A stretch of 64,000 bases of DNA. Origin: Bradyrhizobium lablabi (GTDB taxonomy: Bacteria > Pseudomonadota > Alphaproteobacteria > Rhizobiales > Xanthobacteraceae). Below, one piece after another: positions 25,616 to 33,638 of this stretch; the stretch's first letter is position 1, and each line of letters opens with the position of its first letter. Both the position numbers and the translations under genes were made by a program. The DNA lies in assembly GCF_900141755.1 (NCBI RefSeq), contig NZ_LT670844.1, positions 1,054,001 through 1,118,000 on the forward strand, written 5' to 3'. The notes beneath the pieces were generated by a model that was not told where the DNA came from, made no database searches, and worked only from the letters and a program-made list of their open reading frames with translations.

Positions 25616-26242
25616 ATGATCGGCTATCTTCGTCTGCCGCTTTCCTGGATCGCTCATTCCGATCGGGTCGGCATCCCGCTGATGCGCGTCACCATCGCGA
25701 TCGTCTTCCTGTGGATCGGCGCGCTCAAATTCGCGCCCTATGAAGCCGACAGCATCACGCCCTTCGTCGCTAACAGCCCGTTTATGTCGTTCTTCTACGA
25801 GCATCCGACCGAGTACAAGGCGCACCTCACGCGCGAGGGTGAGTTGAAGCCGGCCGAGCGGGCCTGGCAGACCGCGAATAATACCTATGGCTTTTCCGAC
25901 GGCCTCGGAACCGTGGAGATAACGATCGGCCTGCTGACGCTGTTGGGCGTATTTTCGCGCCGATGGGGCATCGTGGGCGCGACGCTCTCGTTCCTGACGG
26001 CGTTCGTCACGTTGTCTTTCCTGATCACGACGCCAGACGCGTGGGTCTCTGCGCTTGGCGATGCGCAGCACGGCTTCCCTTATCTGTCAGGCGGCGGGCG
26101 GCTCGTGCTGAAGGACATCATGCTGCTGGCCGGCGGCCTGCTGATCATGGCTGACAGCGCCCGCGCCTTCCTTGAGGCGCGCCCTTACGCCAAACTTCAG
26201 ACGATGACGGTCAGCGAGACCTCCATTGCCCCGGCCGAGTGA
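25616..26242 (+). CDS. RclC/YkgB-like DUF417 membrane protein
   Basis: 208 residues from ATG 25616, chosen because AAGGAGA lies 6 bases upstream; the longer frame to 25463 is not conserved-looking. DUF417 features: VGIPLMRVTIAIVFLWIGAL, KFAPYEADSITPFVANSPFM, and helices GTVEITIGLLTLLGVFSRRW, GATLSFLTAFVTLSFLITTP and LVLKDIMLLAGGLLIMADS. It is an inner-membrane protein with four helices. E. coli RclC helps survival of reactive chlorine by an unclear mechanism. Divergent from the RclR-like regulator. The 25463-25615 stretch upstream looks like a decayed signal-peptide gene spread over two frames. Confidence 0.82.
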   Translation: MIGYLRLPLSWIAHSDRVGIPLMRVTIAIVFLWIGALKFAPYEADSITPFVANSPFMSFFYEHPTEYKAHLTREGELKPAERAWQTANNTYGFSDGLGTVEITIGLLTLLGVFSRRWGIVGATLSFLTAFVTLSFLITTPDAWVSALGDAQHGFPYLSGGGRLVLKDIMLLAGGLLIMADSARAFLEARPYAKLQTMTVSETSIAPAE

Positions 26243-27167
26243 GCGCAGCCGGTTGCCACCGGAACCTGCAGCGCGGAAACAGTCTGGAACAGTATCTGCC
26301 AATAGGCGACATGGTCCGCCTGCTTGAAAATGAAAGAGGCTGCCGACCGGGCGGCCTCTTGTGTGGGCGGCCCGCCGCGGACCGAAGGGCCACGCCATCT
26401 GGTGTAGTCGCTTTTGGACGTTGATCGCCGACGCAAGTTGCGCCGATAGGACAAGAGATTGAGCCGCTCGAAGCGGGCATCCGCCAACGTCTGGACTTCT
26501 TAAGCCTCGCGAGCGGGATGTTGAGTAGCGGCTCACTACGCGAATTGAGCCCTCGCAGCACGAGCACGGCCTCGCCAATTCCTGGCTCGCCGAACGAGAT
26601 CACGGCCTCTCGAAACCTCGGCCGCCGTTGACACTGGAAGCGCGTTCAGTTCAGCGTCGCTCAAGTTGGTTGTCTCTAGATTTTCTTTGATCGCTCGGTG
26701 CACACATCGTGCACACGCCGCCTTCTATCTAATTGAACAATTATTGGCCTCTCGCTCCAATCCATCATGGTCAAGTTTGAGCGAGCTCCAGCCAGAAACC
26801 ACTAACAAAGGGTCACATAGGAATCGTGCGACAGAAAGAATCGCCCGCAGGAGTGGCTTTGGCGGAGACCTTGGACCAGAGGACGGAGATTACTGGGTTC
26901 CAGGCGGACCATGTCCGGTGGTAGGCCCAAATCAAGGACGCGCAACTGCCGAAACCGATATTCGCTGATGGCGGCTATTTAAAGAGCGACCGCAGCGTCC
27001 GATGGCGCTGAAGGAGAGTTTTTCTGGAGTCGTCCGCCGCAGAACGTTTATTGCTGCCTCAATGTCCAAATCTCCGCCTCAAGCGCTGCCCGCGACCGAA
27101 GCAGCCGGCGCAGGTCTGGATCTTTCTCGTCGACCCGACGATCGGTGGGCGGTCGCGGACCGTCTGT
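26243..27167. other. 925-bp gap without a recognisable gene
   Basis: Read on both strands. Only short frames exist and none resembles a family I know. A plus stretch near 26860-26970 reads ETLDQRTEITGFQADHV and then PKPIFADGGYLK after one internal stop, which might be a scrap of a transposase (ADGGY). Two copies of GTGCACAC lie at about 26699-26716. Confidence 0.3.
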
Positions 27168-28154
27168 TCAGGTTACGGACGTTCGAACCTTAGCCGGGGT
27201 GTTTGTTGGGGCGGCGTGACGCGCTTCAACGTCTCGCAAGCGCGACGCTGAAGCGCTTTTCGCTCCCTGGACCTTAAGCGCCTCGACCACCATTTCGCCG
27301 AGCGCCAGGAAATCGGCTTTGCGCGGCGAAGTCGATCGCCAGGCGAGGCCGATGCTGCGCTTGGGCTGCGGCTCGACGAACCGCAGCAGCTTCACCCGGT
27401 CATCACGCACTTCGGCGTCGATCGCGACCTCGGGCAGCAGCGTCACACCATAGCCGCTCGCCACCATCTGGATGATCGTCGTAAGGCTAGTAGCACCGAG
27501 GTTGGAATCGGCATCGCTGCGGCGCGCACAATAGATGAGCGCCTGCTCGCGCAGACAATGCCCTTCTTCGAGCAAAATCAATTTACGCGCATTGACGTCA
27601 CGCGTCGTCACGCGACTACGCTCAGGCAAAGGATCGCCGGCAGGCACCGCCAGCAGGAACCGGTCGTCGAACAGGGTGAGTGTCTCGAGCTCCAACTTGT
27701 CGATCGGCAGTGCCAGCAGAACCACGTCGAGCAACCCATGTGCAAGCCGCGTTAGAAGCGCATTGGTCTGCGTTTCGAGCAAGTCGAGGCGCAGATCTGG
27801 ATGCTGCCGATGCAGCTCGGGCAGCACGCGCGGCAACACGTAGGGTGCGAGCGTCGGGATCACGCCAAGCCGCAAGCTTCCGCTGAGCAAGCGGCCGCCG
27901 CTACACGCGCAATCGGTGAGATCGCGGGTGGCCCTCATGATCGCGCCGGCGCGCTGGGCAACCTCAGCGCCGATTTCAGTGAGCACCGTGGCGCCCTGGC
28001 AGTGCTCCACCAGCACGGCGCCGAGCACTCTCTCCAGCTCGTGAATCTGCATCGATAATGCGGGCTGGCTCACCGCGCATTCCTGCGCTGCCCGACCGAA
28101 ATGCCCGTGTCGGGCGAGTGCATCCAGGTACTGAAGCTGGCGTAGGGTCAGCAT
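27168..28154 (-). CDS. oxyR: OxyR-like peroxide-sensing LysR regulator
   Basis: 328 residues. The N-terminal LysR HTH is MLTLRQLQYLDALARHGHFG, RAAQECAVSQPALSMQIHEL. The effector domain holds the OxyR redox motif EEGHCLREQALIYC with C200 and C209, equivalent to C199 and C208 of E. coli OxyR. Oxidation to a disulfide by hydrogen peroxide switches DNA binding. OxyR often lies next to katG or ahpC; here neither is present. The C-terminal 30 residues are a basic, Thr/Pro-rich extension. It lies downstream of the copper ATPase in the same direction, 201 bases away. Confidence 0.85.
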   Translation of the reverse strand: MLTLRQLQYLDALARHGHFGRAAQECAVSQPALSMQIHELERVLGAVLVEHCQGATVLTEIGAEVAQRAGAIMRATRDLTDCACSGGRLLSGSLRLGVIPTLAPYVLPRVLPELHRQHPDLRLDLLETQTNALLTRLAHGLLDVVLLALPIDKLELETLTLFDDRFLLAVPAGDPLPERSRVTTRDVNARKLILLEEGHCLREQALIYCARRSDADSNLGATSLTTIIQMVASGYGVTLLPEVAIDAEVRDDRVKLLRFVEPQPKRSIGLAWRSTSPRKADFLALGEMVVEALKVQGAKSASASRLRDVEARHAAPTNTPAKVRTSVT

Positions 28155-28355
28155 GTTGGAAGGATATACACCGCTGAGAGTCTAAGAGCCAAGATAAGAG
28201 TCTAGGAGCCAAGACGGATATCAAGAATTCTTATCTGCCTCATCAGGCTGCTGCAAAGCAGCATCGACCTTTTGATGGCGGGCGCGCAAGCACAGAAGCA
28301 ATGATGAGCATCGCTTCCACCTATTCAGTCGCCGATGACCATTCTCAATCCGAGT

Positions 28356-30539
28356 TCAGGTATCATTCTTGGCCCCTGCCCAACCAAATCGGTGAACGCC
28401 AAGGCCGTGGCGAGCGTTCTCTGTCTCGGTGCTCGACCGCCGCCCCGGAACCGGCGTGCGGACCGGATCGGGCATCCGTTCTAGGCGGAGTGAATTCAGC
28501 ACCACCAGAACGCTTGAGCCGGCCATCACCGCCGCGGCAAGGACTGGCTGCAGAAGGCCGAGCGCGGCAAGGGTCAGCGCAATCAGGTTGTATCCGAACG
28601 CCCATAGCAGGTTGGTGAGGATCGTCATACGAACCGCGCGGGCCACATCGACGACCCATGGCAGCATCCACAACCCATCCCGAGGCAAGACCAACGCGGC
28701 AGTTTCGCGGGCGAGGTCGGTCGCGGAACCCACGGCGATACCGACGTCCGCGTCGGCGAGCACCGGCCCGTCATTGAGGCCATCACCGACCATCGCCACT
28801 ACTCCGTACCGTTGGCGCTGCCGATCCAGGGCAGCCCGCTTTGCCTCCGGCGACAGGCCAGCCTGTACGTCAACGATCCCCACCGCGACCGCGACTCGTT
28901 GCGCCGCATGCGCGACATCGCCGGTCAGCAGTATCGGGTGTAGTCCGCGGCTGCGGAGCGCGGCGATCGTCGATCGCGCCTCGGGAAGCAGCGAATCGTC
29001 GAGTGACAGCACGGCGCGAACCCGATCACCCCAACCGACGTAGATCACCGAATAGCCGCTCGCTTCCAACGACCGCGCACGCTCGCCCAGGGCCGGCGCA
29101 AGTGACCAACCCAGTTCGCTTATCAAAGCGCTGTTCCCAGCCACCACAGCTTTCCCGTCTGCATTCCCTCGGATGCCGCGGCCAGGCAGGATCCGGACGT
29201 CACCTGTAACCACCGGCTCGAGGCCGCGTGTCGCGGCCGCCATGGTGATGGCGCGGGCCAGACCATGTTCGGAATAGCGCTCCAACCCGGCAGCCCGTGC
29301 GAGCACCTCGTCAGCCCCGGCGCCATCGCTCTCGATTCCAACAACATGTGCACTGCCCGACGTGAGCGTGCCGGTCTTGTCGAACGCGAGCAATCGCGTG
29401 CGCGCGAGGGCCTCGAGCACGCCGGGGTCGCGGACCAGGCAGCCGCAGCGTGCCAACCGCCCGATGCCGAGCGAGGTCGCAAGCGGCGCGGCGAGTCCCA
29501 CCGCGCAAGGGCAAGCAACCACCAGCACCGCAAGACCAAACAGCAATGCCCGCTCGAGAGGCAGCCGCTGCGCCCAATAAAGCATCGTCAGCCCGCCGAG
29601 GGCCAGAACGACAGGCACGGAGGCGCCGACCACGCGGTCGGCAATGCGCTGGGTCGGGCTGCGCCGAACCAGCGCGTCCCGAACTGATCGGCAAATCTGT
29701 GCCCAACGGGTTGCGGTTCCCGCGCCACTGCTTTGGATCAGGAGCGGACCATCGAGATTGATGCTGCCGGCGATCACGGGCGAACCGACGCTTTTTGCAA
29801 CTTGCCGGCTTTCTCCGGTGATCACGGCTTCATCGGTGTGGGATTCCCCCTCGGTCACCACGCCGTCGACCGGAATGCGCTCCCCCGGCCGGACCCGAAC
29901 CAGCATGCGGGCGTCCACCTCCCGCACCGGGCGGCGGGTCTCCGCCCCGCCATTGACCACGGTGGCGCACTCGCTTTCCGCCGCCAAAAGAGGTTCGAGG
30001 TCGCGCGCCGCCCTGGCGCGGCCAGCCGCCTCCAGATAACGGCCTACGGTGAACAGCATCAACACCATGGTGGCTGTATCGAAGTAGACATGCGTGCCGC
30101 GCTCGATGACGGCAAAAGCCGAATAAATGTAGGCGGCACTGACGCCGACAACGATGAGCGCCGAGGACCTCAAGCGCCCCTGAACGCCATCGAGCCAGGT
30201 CTCGCGAAGGAATGGTCCGCCGAGGATGACAAAAGCTGGCGTCGCGAAGATCCAGAGCAGGAGGTGAACCCAAGGAAGCAGCCTCGCATCGACACCTGTG
30301 AAGGCACCTGTATACAGCAGGAGGCTGAACAACATGATGTTCATGGAGAGAAAGCCGCCCACGCCGAGACGGATCAAGAGCCAGGCCGCCTCCCACTCTT
30401 CACTCTTCCCGCTCCTCACCTGAAAGGCGATACAGCAGCCATAGCAGCAGAACGCACAATTCTCGCCGTTCACAGTGCGCCGCATCGCGCGCGGCCCGAT
30501 GGTCAGCAAGCAATGGCGGCACAAGCGATCGTCTGTCAT
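28356..30539 (-). CDS. ccoI: CcoI/FixI-type copper-transporting P1B-ATPase
   Basis: 727 residues from ATG 30539, which overlaps the stop of the SafE-like gene (ATGA). The N-terminus has a Cys-rich metal site (CRHCLL, then CAFCCYGCC) typical of CcoI/FixI instead of a plain CxxC domain. Then come VITGESRQV (actuator TGES), VVACPCAVGLA (CPC in helix 6), AFDKTGTLTSG (phosphorylated Asp) and MVGDGLNDGPVLADADVG (hinge). CcoI pumps copper across the inner membrane for assembly of the CuB centre of cbb3 oxidase. It is the last gene of the oxidase operon. A longer frame reaching 31211 is an artefact. Confidence 0.9.
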   Translation of the reverse strand: MTDDRLCRHCLLTIGPRAMRRTVNGENCAFCCYGCCIAFQVRSGKSEEWEAAWLLIRLGVGGFLSMNIMLFSLLLYTGAFTGVDARLLPWVHLLLWIFATPAFVILGGPFLRETWLDGVQGRLRSSALIVVGVSAAYIYSAFAVIERGTHVYFDTATMVLMLFTVGRYLEAAGRARAARDLEPLLAAESECATVVNGGAETRRPVREVDARMLVRVRPGERIPVDGVVTEGESHTDEAVITGESRQVAKSVGSPVIAGSINLDGPLLIQSSGAGTATRWAQICRSVRDALVRRSPTQRIADRVVGASVPVVLALGGLTMLYWAQRLPLERALLFGLAVLVVACPCAVGLAAPLATSLGIGRLARCGCLVRDPGVLEALARTRLLAFDKTGTLTSGSAHVVGIESDGAGADEVLARAAGLERYSEHGLARAITMAAATRGLEPVVTGDVRILPGRGIRGNADGKAVVAGNSALISELGWSLAPALGERARSLEASGYSVIYVGWGDRVRAVLSLDDSLLPEARSTIAALRSRGLHPILLTGDVAHAAQRVAVAVGIVDVQAGLSPEAKRAALDRQRQRYGVVAMVGDGLNDGPVLADADVGIAVGSATDLARETAALVLPRDGLWMLPWVVDVARAVRMTILTNLLWAFGYNLIALTLAALGLLQPVLAAAVMAGSSVLVVLNSLRLERMPDPVRTPVPGRRSSTETENARHGLGVHRFGWAGAKNDT

Positions 30540-31261
30540 GCGGGATGTCCTCCCGGCCAACCATGTGCAATATGCGCGGCGATCGGCAGGATGCCACGGC
30601 CGATGGTGATAAGGCCGAGCAGCAGAATACAGCTGCCAGCCAACCACACGCCCCGTTGCCGCCACGCCGGCGCAAGAACATGGCCAACACCGCCCATCAT
30701 CAACATGGCGGGGAAGGTCCCCAATCCAAACGACGCCATGGTGAGAAAGCCGGGAAGCGCTCCGGCAGCGCTCGCCGCCTGGGCAACGAAGGCATAGACC
30801 AAGGGACACGGCAAGAAGCCGTTGAACACCCCAAAGGCCAGCGGCGCGGCGCGGCCACGTGCCGTCAGCAGGCTGCGCAGAGATATGGCGAGCGTGCTGC
30901 TGCCGAAGCCACTCGCAAGGCGATGAAAGCCTTGCAACAGGCCGAAGAACTGCAGCGCCATGCCGATCATGAGCAGCCCCGCGACAATCGCGAGGATTCG
31001 CTGGGCGGAGTCGAGGGAGCCGCCTACGAGCGAGACCGTCATTCCCTGTGGCGTGCATATCACCTGGCCCAGCGCGCCCGCGAGCCCGCCCAGAAAGCAA
31101 TAGGTCGTCAATCGGCCTATGTTGTAGAGCAGATGGCGCAGGACGGTCGCAGCGTGCCCATGCGGGTCGCGGCCGAGCGCGCAGGCAAAGCCGCCGCACA
31201 TGCCGATACAATGAAAGCTACCGGCAAAGCCCGCGGCGAAGAGCATAAGATAGTAGGCCAT
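30536..31261 (-). CDS. SafE/COG2836-type membrane protein linked to cbb3 assembly
   Basis: 241 residues with six or seven hydrophobic helices. The opening YLMLFAAGFAGSFHCIGMCG carries the C-x-x-MCGGF motif of the TauE/SafE COG2836 branch, a DsbD/CcdA-like fold; GFLPCPLVYAFVAQAA carries the second cysteine-proline motif. This branch is commonly encoded beside ccoI and ccoS and is thought to act in copper delivery or thiol reduction for cbb3 assembly rather than sulfite export. Its stop overlaps the ATPase start by four bases. Confidence 0.82.
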   Translation of the reverse strand: MAYYLMLFAAGFAGSFHCIGMCGGFACALGRDPHGHAATVLRHLLYNIGRLTTYCFLGGLAGALGQVICTPQGMTVSLVGGSLDSAQRILAIVAGLLMIGMALQFFGLLQGFHRLASGFGSSTLAISLRSLLTARGRAAPLAFGVFNGFLPCPLVYAFVAQAASAAGALPGFLTMASFGLGTFPAMLMMGGVGHVLAPAWRQRGVWLAGSCILLLGLITIGRGILPIAAHIAHGWPGGHPA

Positions 31262-31322
31262 GGCAGATTATCCTGCCAAACCGCCCGAGCTGATTGTGCC
31301 GGGTGGCGCTGCTCCGTTATCG

Positions 31323-31448
31323 CTACTTCATTCGCACGAGGTAAGCCACCCAGACGAAGAAGCCGATCGTGAATATCGCGAAGCCGAAGAAAGCGATGGC
31401 TTGCTCCGGGCTCGCATTGGCGAGCGAGAAAACCGCATTCGGCAGCAT
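31323..31448 (-). CDS. 41-residue single-helix membrane peptide B
   Basis: ATG at 31448 with AGGAGAGAGC directly upstream; stop TAG at 31323. The peptide begins MLPNAVFSLANASPEQAIAF and continues FGFAIFTIGFFVWVAYLVRM. One transmembrane helix, basic C-terminal end (VRMK). Size and place in a cbb3 operon suggest a CcoQ/CcoM-type accessory subunit. It is below usual gene-calling limits. Confidence 0.65.
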   Translation of the reverse strand: MLPNAVFSLANASPEQAIAFFGFAIFTIGFFVWVAYLVRMK

Positions 31449-31460
31449 GCTCTCTCCTGT

Positions 31461-31586
31461 TCAGCCGAAGTAAACCCGGACCACGTTCATGGTGAGTTCG
31501 GAGATCAAGAAGATCAGGTTTAAGGCTGCGACCGCTAAAATGATGATGGCGATCAGCACTCCTGGCACGTTCTTCGTCAGCCGCAT
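31461..31586 (-). CDS. 41-residue single-helix membrane peptide A
   Basis: ATG at 31586 preceded by GGAGGAGGCG; stop TGA at 31461. It begins MRLTKNVPGVLIAIIILAVA and continues ALNLIFLISELTMNVVRVYF. One transmembrane helix with a positive N-terminus. It lies 12 bases before peptide B and 13 bases after the anchor gene, all in one direction, so it should be translated within the oxidase operon. Function not known; a small oxidase subunit is the best guess. Confidence 0.65.
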   Translation of the reverse strand: MRLTKNVPGVLIAIIILAVAALNLIFLISELTMNVVRVYFG

Positions 31587-31599
31587 CGCCTCCTCCTGC

Positions 31600-31818
31600 T
31601 CATCCCGGCCTTCCCGGCCCTAGCCCACCCCAATAGTTCAAGAGGTAATAGAGCGCCCAGATGAAAAGCACCGCGTAGACGACCAACAGCCACGCCGGTA
31701 TATGCCCGTGCCACGCCTTGATGTAGCCACCTGCATATTCCTCCAGCTCGTGGGACGAGCTCTCACTCGTCGGCTTGCTCGATGTGCTTGTGCTCGATGG
31801 GCGCGTCGATTCGGTCAT
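31600..31818 (-). CDS. Membrane anchor resembling the CcoP N-terminus, without haem domain
   Basis: 72 residues from ATG 31818 (GGAGG 7 bases upstream). A Ser/Thr-rich start is followed by HELEEYAGGYIKAWHGHIPA and one helix WLLVVYAVLFIWALYYLLNY. The H-x-x-x-E-Y ... IPxWW/L ... helix ... Y pattern is that of the second membrane segment of CcoP/FixP. Normal CcoP continues into two haem c domains; here it stops, and two such domains are fused to CcoO instead. It overlaps the CcoS-like gene by 56 bases in another frame. Confidence 0.65.
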   Translation of the reverse strand: MTESTRPSSTSTSSKPTSESSSHELEEYAGGYIKAWHGHIPAWLLVVYAVLFIWALYYLLNYWGGLGPGRPG

Positions 31819-31966
31819 TTTCCACCTCCATGCGATAGAATCTGATGGCCGCCTCATCCGTGCCGCTGAAGGCGCCCGAGAGTACGCCCCACACGAAAAT
31901 GCACAGCGCACCGATGCTCATCAGCAAGGCGACCACGTAGGGTCCGATCACCTCAAAATCGGTCAT
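31763..31966 (-). CDS. ccoS: CcoS-like cbb3 assembly protein
   Basis: 67 residues. One N-terminal helix (VVALLMSIGALCIFVWGVLS) is followed by GAFSGTDEAAIRFYRMEVEN. The pattern W-x(3)-SG-x-F-x(3)-D-x-AA-x-R matches CcoS/FixS, a small protein needed for haem/copper insertion into cbb3 oxidase. An alternative is the first membrane segment of CcoP. The start overlaps the end of the fused cytochrome gene by 14 bases. Confidence 0.6.
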   Translation of the reverse strand: MTDFEVIGPYVVALLMSIGALCIFVWGVLSGAFSGTDEAAIRFYRMEVENDRIDAPIEHKHIEQADE

Positions 31967-33638
31967 GACTCACTCTTCTTTCTGCGGGGGTGGCAGCCAG
32001 CGTCGCGCCGGATGTCGCGGCGCGATGCGTCGCACCCCCACCCGGAACATAGGCGTCGTCCGGGGAGCCCGCCTCCAGCTTGGGATCGTCGAGCGCCGCA
32101 CGATCCGCGGCCGAGATCGGCAGCGGCTCTCCAGTGAGTGGGTCCTTGAAGGCGGAGAGCGAGAGGACGTAGTAGGCAAGAGCCCAGCGGTCCTGCTCCG
32201 GCAACGAGTCCCTGTAAGTCGGCATTGGCGTTCCGCTCAATCCGGTGCTCATGGTCCTGAAGATGTCCCCCACCGCCGGACCTGACTTAAACTGGCCGCT
32301 GGTGAGGTCGGCGGGCCGGCTCGGGAAGCCGAAATCGTCCTTCAGCCCCGCAGCCTTCTCGCCGTCGCCCTTGCCCGTGTTGCCATGGCACTCCCAGCAC
32401 TTCGCACTTTGCCACACCTCCTTGCCGTGAGCGACGACGTCCTGAGAGGAAGCCGGGGGCCGTCCGATGTACAAGGGCGCGCCGGGAGGCTCCTCGTTGA
32501 AATAAGCATAAGGCTTCGCCGGTTCGGTGCGGTCGACTGCCAGCTCATACTTGATGTACTGGATGACGGCGAGACGATCCGTCAGGGGCAGCTCATACCA
32601 GGCCGGCATCGCCGTGCCGCGCACGCCACGGGTGATCGTCCGGAGCAGGTCGCCATCGGTGGGCACCGGCTTTTGGGTCAACCTGAACTTGAACACGCCC
32701 AAGGTGAAGTTCCGCGGGCGCTGATTGAAGATGAAGGTCGCGGCAGGCCCATTGCCGTCGCCTTTGGCCCCGTGGCAGCCCAGGCACCGTCGCTCGTATA
32801 CCTCCTTGCCGTAGGCTATCCATTCGTTCGAACGCGGTAGGGTGGCGTCCGTAACCTCGAGCTCCTGCGGCTCGAACAGGTCGCGCCATTTTCCACGATT
32901 CATACCAAGCTTCTGGACATAACCGATCAGTCCTTGGAGCTCTTCCGTTTCGGCGGCGATCTTGACCGTGTCGCCGGTGTATTCCTTGTTCGGTGTCAGG
33001 ACGACCGGGAACTTGCCGCGCGCCTGCATCGGGACGAACAGCAGTCCGTCGGCGTTTGGTGTGAGCTTGGCCTGCTCCTTGGCCGCGAAGTCGAAAAGCC
33101 TTTGGGTAACCGGCGTTTTTTCCAAGGCACGATTGCCGGATCCATCATCGACGATCTTGACTGGCTCCTCGGGCGCCTCGAACAGCCCCCGATAGGGCGA
33201 CATGATCGAATCCGGGGAGAGCTGCCGCGGATTCCAGAAATGGGCGAGATGCCACTCGTCGCTGTATTTAAGCCCGACCCGCGTCAAATCCGGTCCGATA
33301 CGCCGGGTGCCGAACAGGTGCGGCACGTCGTAGGCGTATTCGCCGGCCTCGCTCACCGGACCCCAGCGGCGCGTCTCGCCGGTTACCGGCCGTACATACT
33401 GGGAATGGCAATACCAGCAACCCTCGCGCAGATACACGCGGCGGCCGAGCTCCTGCAGCGGCGTATAATCTGTGGCCTCGGTCAACATCCATTTGAGCTG
33501 GCCCAAATCGGTGCGGACGACCGCGGTCACCCGGTTGGTGCGCGCTGATGGTTCGACGAAGGGTAGAATGCCTTGAGTGGCGACGGCGAGGAAGAAGAAG
33601 AAGACACCAGCCACGAGGGCGACAAAACGCGCGTTCAT
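31953..33638 (-). CDS. Fused CcoO-CcoP-like trihaem cytochrome c
   Basis: 561 residues from ATG 33638, overlapping the CcoN stop (ATGA). One membrane helix (VALVAGVFFFFLAVATQG) is followed by a CcoO-type domain with the haem site CWYCHSQYVRP (C74, C77, H78). Two more cytochrome c domains carry CLGCHG (C285, C288, H289) and CWECHG (C414, C417, H418), with axial-ligand-type GTAMPAW and GTPMPTY. Standard cbb3 oxidases have a monohaem CcoO of about 200-240 residues and a separate membrane-bound dihaem CcoP; here both haem parts are one chain. It should pass electrons from a periplasmic donor to CcoN. Confidence 0.88.
   Translation of the reverse strand: MNARFVALVAGVFFFFLAVATQGILPFVEPSARTNRVTAVVRTDLGQLKWMLTEATDYTPLQELGRRVYLREGCWYCHSQYVRPVTGETRRWGPVSEAGEYAYDVPHLFGTRRIGPDLTRVGLKYSDEWHLAHFWNPRQLSPDSIMSPYRGLFEAPEEPVKIVDDGSGNRALEKTPVTQRLFDFAAKEQAKLTPNADGLLFVPMQARGKFPVVLTPNKEYTGDTVKIAAETEELQGLIGYVQKLGMNRGKWRDLFEPQELEVTDATLPRSNEWIAYGKEVYERRCLGCHGAKGDGNGPAATFIFNQRPRNFTLGVFKFRLTQKPVPTDGDLLRTITRGVRGTAMPAWYELPLTDRLAVIQYIKYELAVDRTEPAKPYAYFNEEPPGAPLYIGRPPASSQDVVAHGKEVWQSAKCWECHGNTGKGDGEKAAGLKDDFGFPSRPADLTSGQFKSGPAVGDIFRTMSTGLSGTPMPTYRDSLPEQDRWALAYYVLSLSAFKDPLTGEPLPISAADRAALDDPKLEAGSPDDAYVPGGGATHRAATSGATLAATPAERRVSHDRF

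Noticed and set aside
24346..25743. 465-codon plus-strand frame opposite the RclR-like gene
   Set aside because: Antisense shadow; the minus strand carries clear AraC and cupin motifs.
27051..27251. Short plus frames near 27.0-27.25 kb
   Set aside because: No ribosome site, no domain, and they overlap the end of oxyR.
30540..31211. N-terminal extension of the copper ATPase to 31211
   Set aside because: The extension is out of frame with the SafE-like gene it overlaps and is not family-like; the ATG at 30539 overlaps the SafE stop and starts the Cys-rich CcoI N-terminus.
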